Assembly: GCF_021864505.1 (NCBI RefSeq)
Contig: NZ_JAKJIB010000001.1
Coordinates: 1-64,000, forward strand
Reading direction: 5' to 3'
Origin: Falsiroseomonas oryziterrae
GTDB taxonomy: Bacteria > Pseudomonadota > Alphaproteobacteria > Acetobacterales > Acetobacteraceae
Length of the DNA: 64,000 nt
Numbering within the stretch: position 1 is the stretch's first letter; each line of letters opens with the position of its first letter. Under the pieces are notes generated by a model. The model saw nothing but the letters and a program-made list of their open reading frames with translations. It had not been told where the DNA came from and did no database searches. The position numbers and the translations under genes are program-made. This document shows, piece by piece, positions 48,495 to 58,146 of this stretch.

Positions 48495-49475
48495 GTGGCC
48501 GAGACGCGTCGTACCAAGCTTCTTGTTATCGGTGCCGGACCGGCCGGCTACACCGCGGCAATCTACGCCGCACGAGCCAGCCTCGCACCGCTCGTGGTTG
48601 CCGGCCTGCAGCCTGGTGGCCAGTTGACAATCACCACGGATGTGGAAAATTTTCCTGGGTTTGCCGCCGCCGTCCAGGGTCCTTGGCTGATGGACCAGAT
48701 GCGTGCCCAGGCGGAGCACGTGGGCGCGGAAATCGTCCATGACGTGATTGTCGACGTCGACCTCGCGCAACGCCCGTTCCGCGCACGCGGCGACTCCGGG
48801 CAGGTTTTCCTGGCCGATTCGCTCGTGATCGCCACAGGCGCGCAGGCCCGCTGGCTGGGCGTCAAGGGCGAGAAGGAACTCTCCGGCTTTGGCGTCTCGG
48901 CTTGCGCCACCTGCGACGGGTTCTTCTTCCGCGGCAAGGATGTCGCTGTCATCGGGGGCGGCAACAGCGCGACCGAGGAGGCGCTGTATCTGTCCAACCT
49001 GGCCCGGCATGTCACGCTGGTGCACCGCCGGGATACGCTGCGGTCCGAGCGCATCCTGCAGGAGCGTCTGCGCGCCAAGCCGAATGTATCCTTTGTCTGG
49101 GACAGCGTGGTCGAAGAAATTCTCGCGGACTCTTCGGGCAGATTGCCAGTAGCCCGCGGTCTCGCGCTACGGAACGTGAAGACTGGCGAACGATCGGAAC
49201 TGCCATTTCAAGGCATTTTCGTTGCTATCGGACACGATCCCGCGACAGCACTGTTCAAGGGCAAGCTGGAAATGGACAGCGACGGCTACATCGTGACTGA
49301 AGCCGGGACGACGCGAACGTCAGTGGCCGGCGTCTTCGCCGCTGGCGATGTGCAGGATCGGGTTTACCGGCAGGCGGTCACGGCAGCGGGGACAGGCTGC
49401 ATGGCTGCGCTTGATGCGGAGAAATTCCTCGCGCACATGCCCCTTGAAGCTGCAGCCATCGGGTCGTGGAACTGA
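48495..49475 (+). CDS. trxB: Thioredoxin reductase
   Basis: A 326-residue FAD/NADPH disulfide reductase. It has the FAD motif GAGPAGYTAAIYAARA at 13-28, PGGQLTITTDVENFPGF at 40-56, redox-active Cys137-Ala-Thr-Cys140 in the SACATCDGFF segment, an NADPH motif GGGNSATEEALYLSNLA near 155 and TSVAGVFAAGDVQD near 280. It reduces thioredoxin in the cytoplasm. The start is GTG at 48495; nearby ATG codons are out of frame. A LysR gene follows 85 bp downstream, a common alphaproteobacterial pair. Confidence 0.95.
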   Translation: MAETRRTKLLVIGAGPAGYTAAIYAARASLAPLVVAGLQPGGQLTITTDVENFPGFAAAVQGPWLMDQMRAQAEHVGAEIVHDVIVDVDLAQRPFRARGDSGQVFLADSLVIATGAQARWLGVKGEKELSGFGVSACATCDGFFFRGKDVAVIGGGNSATEEALYLSNLARHVTLVHRRDTLRSERILQERLRAKPNVSFVWDSVVEEILADSSGRLPVARGLALRNVKTGERSELPFQGIFVAIGHDPATALFKGKLEMDSDGYIVTEAGTTRTSVAGVFAAGDVQDRVYRQAVTAAGTGCMAALDAEKFLAHMPLEAAAIGSWN

Positions 49476-49560
49476 CCCTTGGCGCAAACATCACCTAGGC
49501 AGGCGCCCCGCACGCGTGGCAGCCTAACGGCAACGGAGAGCTGAGGGAGACGCCGCGGTA

Positions 49561-50466
49561 ATGCCGCTCGACTGGGACAAGCTTCGTGTGTTCCACGCCG
49601 TGGCGGAGGCTGGCTCCTTCACCCATGCCGGCGAAACGCTGAACCTGAGCCAATCGGCTGTATCGCGGCAGATCCAGGCTCTGGAGGAAGCTCTGGCGGT
49701 GCCTCTGTTCCATCGGCACGCGCGCGGGCTGATCCTGACGGAGCAGGGCGAGACGCTGAACCGTGCGGTGCGTGAAGTCTTCGCTAAGCTCGCGATGACC
49801 GAGGCGCTGCTGACCGAAAGTCGCGAGAAGCCGACGGGACGGCTCAAGGTCACGACCACCACGGGATTTGGCAGCATCTGGCTGGCGCCGAGGCTGCACC
49901 GCTTTCTGAACCTCCATCCGGATGTGACGCTCACCGTGCTGCTGGATGACGCGGACCTCGATCTCGCGATGCGTGAGGCCGACGTCGCGATCAGGATGCA
50001 TCCGCCGCGGCAGCCGGACCTGATCCAGCGGAACCTCGGCAGCTTCTCGTGGAAGGTGTGCGGCGCCCCCGACTACCTGAAGCGCCACGGCATCCCCCAG
50101 CGCGCCGAGGATCTCGATGCGCATCGCATGATCGTCTACGGCGACTACCGTCCGCCGGTCGAAAGCGTGAACTGGCTCGCCGAGGCAGGTCGCCGCCCGG
50201 GCGCCCCGCGTCGGGCAGTGCTCGAAATGAACTCGTTGCCGGGAATCCTGCAGGCGGTCCGCAGCGGGCTCGGGATCGGCGCGCTCCCGGACTACATGGG
50301 GGAGGAGTTGGACGGACTGGTACAGATCCTGCCAGATCTGAAGGCCCCGCGGATCGAGGCTTACTTCGTCTACCCCGAGGAATTGCGCCACTCGAAGCGC
50401 GTAGCGGTGTTCCGTGACTTCCTCGTCGCGGAGTTGGCAGGGCCGAGCCGGATCGCGGCACAGTAG
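49561..50466 (+). CDS. LysR-family transcriptional regulator
   Basis: A 301-residue regulator. The HTH is DKLRVFHAVAEAGSFTHAGE and TLNLSQSAVSRQIQALEE (6-44); the co-inducer domain begins at about 90 (GRLKVTTTTGFGSIWLAPRL). The GlyA/VbrA-like LDDADLDLAMREADVAIRM region near 130 and SLPGILQAVRSGLGIGALPD near 222 are typical of LysR effector-binding folds. The effector is unknown. The position just downstream of trxB on the same strand suggests oxidative or thiol-linked control, but LysR genes usually regulate divergent targets and none is adjacent. Confidence 0.9.
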   Translation: MPLDWDKLRVFHAVAEAGSFTHAGETLNLSQSAVSRQIQALEEALAVPLFHRHARGLILTEQGETLNRAVREVFAKLAMTEALLTESREKPTGRLKVTTTTGFGSIWLAPRLHRFLNLHPDVTLTVLLDDADLDLAMREADVAIRMHPPRQPDLIQRNLGSFSWKVCGAPDYLKRHGIPQRAEDLDAHRMIVYGDYRPPVESVNWLAEAGRRPGAPRRAVLEMNSLPGILQAVRSGLGIGALPDYMGEELDGLVQILPDLKAPRIEAYFVYPEELRHSKRVAVFRDFLVAELAGPSRIAAQ

Positions 50467-50772
50467 GCACCCCGAACCTCCCACCAGCCATGCGCGCATG
50501 TGAATCTAGCATAGCGGATCGACGTTTTTGTCGAATGCCGCATGGCTGCTTCGGACCTAAGTAAGTCTTCGTCTCGACCCTCATGTCGGGACAGGGTCAT
50601 TCGGCCCCGGGCCGAACCCCTTCGTCTCCCAGACGTGAAGCCTCCCTGTTTGACTTGGCCTGCTAACCCCCTGGGTTAGCGGGCCTTTTCTTTGCCCCCA
50701 AGCGAGGCGGCGAGACCAGCTTCGCGGTGGCTTGCCGCAGCGTTAGCGCGTGGCGGCAGGTCCAGGCCAAGT
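50467..50772 (+). ncRNA. Intergenic stretch with a possible small RNA
   Basis: About 300 bp without a protein-coding frame. It holds a GACG-TTTTT-GTC hairpin around 50531-50543, a perfect TTCGGCCC-C-GGGCCGAA palindrome around 50600-50616, and ends in a strong terminator at 50658-50693, nearly 200 bp beyond the lysR stop. Such a distance and several hairpins could mean a short independent RNA or just a long 3' untranslated region. I see no match to tmRNA, 6S or 4.5S RNA. Confidence 0.28.
50658..50693 (+). terminator. Rho-independent terminator between lysR and ccmB
   Basis: GCCTGCTAACCC pairs with GGGTTAGCGGGC (one G-U) around a 3-nt loop, followed by CTTTTCTTT. It is plus-strand oriented, so it terminates lysR or a small RNA. 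Confidence 0.85.
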
Positions 50773-51432
50773 TCAGTCGGCGCGTAGGGCAAACGCGGCG
50801 GCGAGAGGCGCGACAGGCGCCGCAACGGCGACGAGCGCTCCCAGCAGGAGCAGGTAGGGACGGGCCGACAGGTCGGCAGCCGCGGCCTCGATCGCCGCCG
50901 CCCCGAAGATCACGGCCGGAATGGCCAGCGGAAGGACAAGCAACGGCAGCAGCACGCCCCCACGCCTCGCGCCGAGCGTCAGGGCGGCACCCGCTGTCCC
51001 GAACAGCGACAGAACCGCCGTCGCAAGGCCGAGCGCGATCAAGGCGGTGCCCCATGCCTCGACCGGAAGATTGAGCATCGCAGCAGCAATAGGGGTTGCG
51101 GCCAGAAGGGGCAGGCCGGTCGTCACCCAATGCCCAAGCGCCTTCGATGTGACCAAGGCGGCAGGCGGCAATCCGGACAGCAGCAACTGCTCGAGCGACC
51201 CGTCCTCGGCTTCCGCACCGAACAGCCGGTCCAGCGGCAGGAGTGCCGCGAGAAGGGCGGCGGCCAGAAGCGCACCGGGCGCGATCCGTGCCAAGGCCTC
51301 GGGCGCCGGCCCGACCCCGAACGGGAACAGGGCGCAGACCAGCACGAAGAACATGACGGCTGCCAGCGTGTCCGCCGGATGGCGCATCGCCAGCCGCACC
51401 TCTCGCAGAAAGACGGCAGCGAACGCCTTCAA
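50773..51432 (-). CDS. ccmB: Heme exporter permease CcmB
   Basis: A 219-residue inner-membrane protein with six spans. It begins with the family stretch FLREVRLAMRHPADTLAAVM and has EDGSLEQLLLSGLPPAALVTSKALGHW around 75-103, the conserved cytoplasmic loop. With CcmA it forms the ABC unit that releases holo-CcmE during cytochrome c maturation. The start is TTG at 51432, whose TTGA overlaps the ccmA stop. ccmC and later ccm genes are not adjacent here; the strand downstream is followed by intergenic DNA. Confidence 0.93.
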   Translation of the reverse strand: MKAFAAVFLREVRLAMRHPADTLAAVMFFVLVCALFPFGVGPAPEALARIAPGALLAAALLAALLPLDRLFGAEAEDGSLEQLLLSGLPPAALVTSKALGHWVTTGLPLLAATPIAAAMLNLPVEAWGTALIALGLATAVLSLFGTAGAALTLGARRGGVLLPLLVLPLAIPAVIFGAAAIEAAAADLSARPYLLLLGALVAVAAPVAPLAAAFALRAD

Positions 51433-52037
51433 AGTCGCAGTTCCTCCGCATCGGGCAGCGGGAGTGGCAGGTGGGTGGCGGCAAGGACGATTCCGCCTCC
51501 GCGCCGATGGGCCGCAAGCAAGGCCCCGAGCCGCTCGACCGACGCCGCGTCGAGCCCCACCGTCGGCTCGTCAAGCAACCAGAGCGCCGCCGGGGCAAGA
51601 GCGAGTCGCGCCAGGGCCAGGCGCCGCTTCTGGCCCGATGAGAGAACGCGCACCGGCAGATCGGCCAGGTCGGCCAACCCGAGCGCGGCGAGCGCCGGTG
51701 TCACCTCTCCGCCCCAAAGCCTCGCGTAGAAGTCCAGGTTCTCTCGCGCCGTCAGCGACGGCTTCAGCGCATCGCCATGGCTCAGGTATCGCAAGCGCCG
51801 GGCATGCGCGGGCAGGTCCGACATGGCGTCCTCGCCATTCCAGGCAAGTCGTCCCTCGACCGGCCTGATCAGCCCCGCGACAAGCCGAAGCAGCGAGGAC
51901 TTGCCGGCCCCATTCGGCCCGGTCAGCAGCAGCGCGCCCCCCGTCGCCACGGAGAAGGAGAGCCCGGCGAAAACGGCCCGCTCCCCGCGCCAGCATGCGA
52001 GGTCCGTTCCCTCCAGCATCGGTGCGTGACTGCCCAT
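51429..52037 (-). CDS. ccmA: Heme exporter ATP-binding protein CcmA
   Basis: A 202-residue ABC ATPase with Walker [19 protein letters not shown] near 38, signature [17 protein letters not shown] near 130 (SSGQ, as in CcmA) and Walker [13 protein letters not shown] near 152. It partners CcmB in cytochrome c biogenesis. The start could be MGSHAP at 52037 or MLEGTDL six codons later. It is coupled to ccmB by overlapping codons and divergent from acnA, an arrangement common in alphaproteobacteria. Confidence 0.93.
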   Translation of the reverse strand: MGSHAPMLEGTDLACWRGERAVFAGLSFSVATGGALLLTGPNGAGKSSLLRLVAGLIRPVEGRLAWNGEDAMSDLPAHARRLRYLSHGDALKPSLTARENLDFYARLWGGEVTPALAALGLADLADLPVRVLSSGQKRRLALARLALAPAALWLLDEPTVGLDAASVERLGALLAAHRRGGGIVLAATHLPLPLPDAEELRL

Positions 52038-52219
52038 ACCCCCCGCGGCGGCGCCCCCTGGCCTGCCCTTCCGCCATGTGGTTTAAGCCGCATGCTGCGG
52101 TCGCGAAAGCGGCGCGGCGAAATCGCGCCGCAGGCGGCGGAAGGCACCCCTCTGTTAGGGGGCGCAACCGGCTGTGGCGCCCAACAAAAGCCCCTTGGGC
52201 GACACGGGGATCCCGGACC

Positions 52220-54916
<2,697 letters not shown>

Positions 54917-54923
54917 CTCCCCA

Positions 54924-54944
54924 CGACGTTGCTTCGCAACGTCG
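54924..54944. repeat. Hairpin after acnA
   Basis: CGACGTTGC and GCAACGTCG form a perfect 9-bp stem with loop TTC, 8 bp after the acnA stop. No T-run follows, so it may stabilise the mRNA end or act as a Rho-dependent stop rather than an intrinsic terminator. Confidence 0.5.
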
Positions 54945-55075
54945 CACGAGGAAGCCAGGCGACGAGCACCGCGAGCTTGGTGCGTTGTGCGAGTTGTGAG
55001 GGGCGCGGTCCGCGAAGGCTGCGCCCCTTCGCTTCCCTGCGCTGAACCTTCACATGCGCGGGCCGTTCCAGCGGC

Positions 55076-56041
55076 GTGCGCGTCGCCGTCGTGCTCAACA
55101 GTTCCGCCGGATCCCTGCTCGGCCGCCACGCGGCCGAGGACGAGGTCGCGCGTCACCTCGAAGCCGCGAGGCTCGAAGCGATCCACGTCCCCGACCATCC
55201 GGACGGGCTCATCTCGCGGCTCGATGATGCGATCGCGCATGGCGCCGATGCCGTGGTGGTGGGCGGCGGGGACGGCACCATCGCCGCCGCGGCCGCGAAA
55301 CTGATCGGCACCGAGACCGCTCTCGGTATCCTCCCGCTCGGCACGATGAACATGCTGGCCAAGGACCTCGGAATCCCGCTCGAACTCGGGAAGGCGGCCG
55401 AGGCGCTGGCGCATGGCACGATCCGGGCCATCGACGTCGCCGAGGTGAACGGTCACGTCTACCTCTGCAATTCGGTGATCGGCTCCCCCTCCTGGCTCGG
55501 CCGTCATCGCGAGCGCCAGCGCGGCAAGGCAAGCCTGCGTACCCGTGCGGCCTTCGCGATCGCCAACATCCGCGGGGCATGGCGGCACCGGCCGATGCGA
55601 CTCCACATCGAGTTCGACGGAGCCAGGCGCGCCGTGCGGCTCTGGACACGAGCCATGGCCGTCGCAAACAACCGCTATGCGGAAGGCTTCGGACTCATCA
55701 TGGTTCGGCCGCGCCTAGATGCCGGCGAGCTCACGCTCTACGTCGTACGGCGCTACGGGCTGTGGTGGTGGGTGCGGCTTCTGGTCGGCATGTTCCTCGG
55801 CACCTGGCGCGGCGCACAACTCGTGCACGAGCGGACCGCCCGCGAAGTGACAATCCGCTCGCCGCGCAAGGCCCTGCGCGTCATGAGCGACGGAGAGGCG
55901 CAGATCCTGTCGCCCCCACTGGTCTATCGCATCCATCCTGGGGCGCTGCGGGTCATCGTGCCGCGTCCATCCGAAGCCACGGAAGCCCCGGCAGAGACGC
56001 AGCCGGTCGACCGTTTACCCGTCGGGCCGCCCTCCGGTTGA
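55076..56041 (+). CDS. Diacylglycerol kinase-type lipid kinase (DAGK catalytic domain)
   Basis: 321 residues. The catalytic domain includes LNSSAGSLLG near residue 7, VVVGGGDGTIAAAAAKL near 62 (nucleotide-binding GGGDGT) and LGILPLGTMNMLAKDLGIPL near 83. The second lobe ends with EAQILSPPLVYRIHPGALRV. It should phosphorylate a lipid such as diacylglycerol, or a sphingoid or phosphatidylinositol derivative (YegS/BmrU type). The GTG start at 55076 sits on the first conserved strand VRVAVVLNSS. The metallophosphoesterase gene overlaps its stop by four bases. Confidence 0.88.
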   Translation: MRVAVVLNSSAGSLLGRHAAEDEVARHLEAARLEAIHVPDHPDGLISRLDDAIAHGADAVVVGGGDGTIAAAAAKLIGTETALGILPLGTMNMLAKDLGIPLELGKAAEALAHGTIRAIDVAEVNGHVYLCNSVIGSPSWLGRHRERQRGKASLRTRAAFAIANIRGAWRHRPMRLHIEFDGARRAVRLWTRAMAVANNRYAEGFGLIMVRPRLDAGELTLYVVRRYGLWWWVRLLVGMFLGTWRGAQLVHERTAREVTIRSPRKALRVMSDGEAQILSPPLVYRIHPGALRVIVPRPSEATEAPAETQPVDRLPVGPPSG

Positions 56042-56796
56042 CCGTCATCGCCCACCTCTCCGATCTTCATTTCGGCGCCGAGGATCCCGCGGTGGTGGAG
56101 GCCCTGGCCGACGATGTAGCGCGCGCGAGGCCCGATCTCGTCGTCGTCTCCGGCGACCTGACGCAGCGGGCACGGCATCGCGAGTTCCATGCTGCGATCC
56201 AGTTCCTGCGGTCGCTGCCGGCACCCGTCCTTGCGGTTCCCGGCAACCATGACGTGACGGCGTTCGACGTCCTTGAACGGTTCAGCGATCCCTGGGGCCG
56301 CTGGCAGCGTCACGTCGCTTCGGACACCGAGCCGGTCTGGACCGACGCCGAGGTGGCCGTGGTCGGACTCAACACAGCGCGGCGCGGCGGTCTCTATCTG
56401 AACTGGGCGCGCGGCCGCGTGGGCGCGGATCGGCTCGCGCGGCTCGAGACGCGGCTCACGTGTCTGCCGGACACGCTGTTCCGGATCGTCGTCGCGCATC
56501 ATCCCTTCGCCGCCCCCGTCCTGCGGCCGGATGCGCGCCTCGTCGGCGGTGCCGCGGCCGCCCTCGAGGTCTTCGCGCGGCATGATGTGCAGATGGTGCT
56601 GACCGGGCATCTTCACCTGCCGGACATCGCGCCGGTTCCTGGCGCCAGGATGATGCTCGTGCAGGCCTCGACCGCGACCTCGCACCGGCTCCGGGGCGCG
56701 TCCAACGCCTGGCACAGGATCAGCGTGCGCGAGGGCGTCGCCGCGATCGCATCCCGCTACTGGGACGGTGCAGGTTGGCGAGACGTCGAGACCTGA
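56038..56796 (+). CDS. Calcineurin-like metallophosphoesterase
   Basis: A 252-residue dinuclear metal phosphoesterase. Its five motifs are HLSDLHFG at about 6-13, VVSGDLTQR near 38, PGNHD near 74, AHHPF near 155 and GHLHLPD near 198. Such enzymes cleave phosphodiesters of nucleotides, lipids or cyclic nucleotides (the CpdA and UDP-diacylglucosamine hydrolase groups are relatives). The start TTG at 56038 shares TTGA with the lipid-kinase stop, so the two are coupled, suggesting linked lipid phosphate metabolism. No ATG or GTG lies near the first motif. Confidence 0.87.
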   Translation: MTVIAHLSDLHFGAEDPAVVEALADDVARARPDLVVVSGDLTQRARHREFHAAIQFLRSLPAPVLAVPGNHDVTAFDVLERFSDPWGRWQRHVASDTEPVWTDAEVAVVGLNTARRGGLYLNWARGRVGADRLARLETRLTCLPDTLFRIVVAHHPFAAPVLRPDARLVGGAAAALEVFARHDVQMVLTGHLHLPDIAPVPGARMMLVQASTATSHRLRGASNAWHRISVREGVAAIASRYWDGAGWRDVET

Positions 56797-56861
56797 GCCG
56801 CCGCAGGCACCGGGTTACTTCGCGCGACGCGCTGCGCGCTGCCTTGTCGCCCGGGCCGACC

Positions 56862-58004
56862 CTAGTGCCGCAAGGCGCGCCCGAGCGCGAGGATCGCCGG
56901 CACGGCCGCGGCGCACAGCGCGGCCATCACCCAATAGCCGCCGCCACCGAAGGCGGCGTAGAGTGGTCCGGCAGCGAGCGTCAGCACGCCGATCGAGAGG
57001 CCGCCACCGAGCGACGCCTGCAAGGCCTGCGCCGTGCCGGCCTGCGCCGGCGGCACCACGCGCGCGAGGATCATCATGGCTGCCAGATGCTGCGCGCCGA
57101 ATGTTCCCGCGTGCAGGATCTGAAGGGCGAAGAGCGCGATCGGATCCGTCGTGACCGCGATGAAGGCCCAGCGGAGCACGCCCGCCATGGCCGCGATGAG
57201 CGACAGTCGCACTGCCCCGAGCCGGGCGACGATGCCGCGCCCCCACACGAAGAGCGCGATCTCGGCGATCACCCCCACGGACCAGAGCGCTCCGATGAGC
57301 CCCGCCCCGAGACCTGCTGCCTGCCAGTGCAAGGTCCCGAACGCATAGTAGAAGGCGTGGCTGCCTTGCACGAGCGCACTCACCAGGATGAGCCAACGCA
57401 ACGCCGGAACCTTCAGCGGCGCGAGCAGGCCGGCTGCCCCGGACGCGGTGGATCGCCCGCGTGACGCCTCGGGCGCCGGCAGCGACACCGCCGCCAGGGC
57501 CGTGGCTGCGAGCCCCGCCATGATCAATGGAAGGGCTGCGGCGGGGCCGGCCCAGGCCACGGCCTGGCCGGCGAGAAGCGATGCCACGATGAAGGCGACG
57601 GAACCGGCGGCGCGCACGCGACCGTAGTCGAAGGGCGTTCGCCGAATGGCGGCGAGTGTCAGCGCATCGGTCAGCGGCATGACCGGGGCAAGCGCCACGC
57701 TCATCAGTGCATAGGTGAGCAGCATCGCCAGGAAGCCGGCGGCGACCAGAAATCCGCCGCAGCACAGGGCCGCAGTCGCTGCCGCGAGCGCCAGCACGGC
57801 GCGCGGCGCGGCAAGCGTATCCGCCAGCCTGCCGCCCATGGGGCCGGCGAGCAGCCGAAGCGCCGATCCCGTCGCCAGCACGATGCCGACCTCCGCGGCG
57901 TCCAGGCCCTGCGCGGCAAGAACCGCTGGCAGGAAGGGCAGAATCACGCCAAAGGCGAAGAACTGCGTGGCATAGACCAGGGCGTGATGGCTCGCGGGGG
58001 TCAC
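56862..58004 (-). CDS. MFS transporter, 3-phenylpropionate permease-like (HcaT type)
   Basis: A 380-residue protein with 12 hydrophobic segments. It opens HALVYATQFFAFGVILPFLP and has the motif A-like GPMGGRLADTLAAPRAVLAL near 54, the MFS_1_like/HcaT layout, and GSHAFYYAFGTLHWQAAGLG near 213, matching the conserved loop of that subgroup. Transport of 3-phenylpropionate or another small substrate is only inferred. Initiation is at GTG 58004. It is convergent with the phosphoesterase and divergent from the helicase gene, with 142 bp between the starts. Confidence 0.8.
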   Translation of the reverse strand: MTPASHHALVYATQFFAFGVILPFLPAVLAAQGLDAAEVGIVLATGSALRLLAGPMGGRLADTLAAPRAVLALAAATAALCCGGFLVAAGFLAMLLTYALMSVALAPVMPLTDALTLAAIRRTPFDYGRVRAAGSVAFIVASLLAGQAVAWAGPAAALPLIMAGLAATALAAVSLPAPEASRGRSTASGAAGLLAPLKVPALRWLILVSALVQGSHAFYYAFGTLHWQAAGLGAGLIGALWSVGVIAEIALFVWGRGIVARLGAVRLSLIAAMAGVLRWAFIAVTTDPIALFALQILHAGTFGAQHLAAMMILARVVPPAQAGTAQALQASLGGGLSIGVLTLAAGPLYAAFGGGGYWVMAALCAAAVPAILALGRALRH

Positions 58005-58146
58005 ACGCCCAGGCTGCCGCGCGTCGTGCTCCCCGCCAAGGCCATCAATCGCGCCGGACGCGCCCAGGCAGCACTGTTGCCAAGCGAGCGTCGCCGTGCG
58101 ACGGGTCCCGGCATCTGCTTCCTACGGACTGGTCCCCCGCCCCCTC

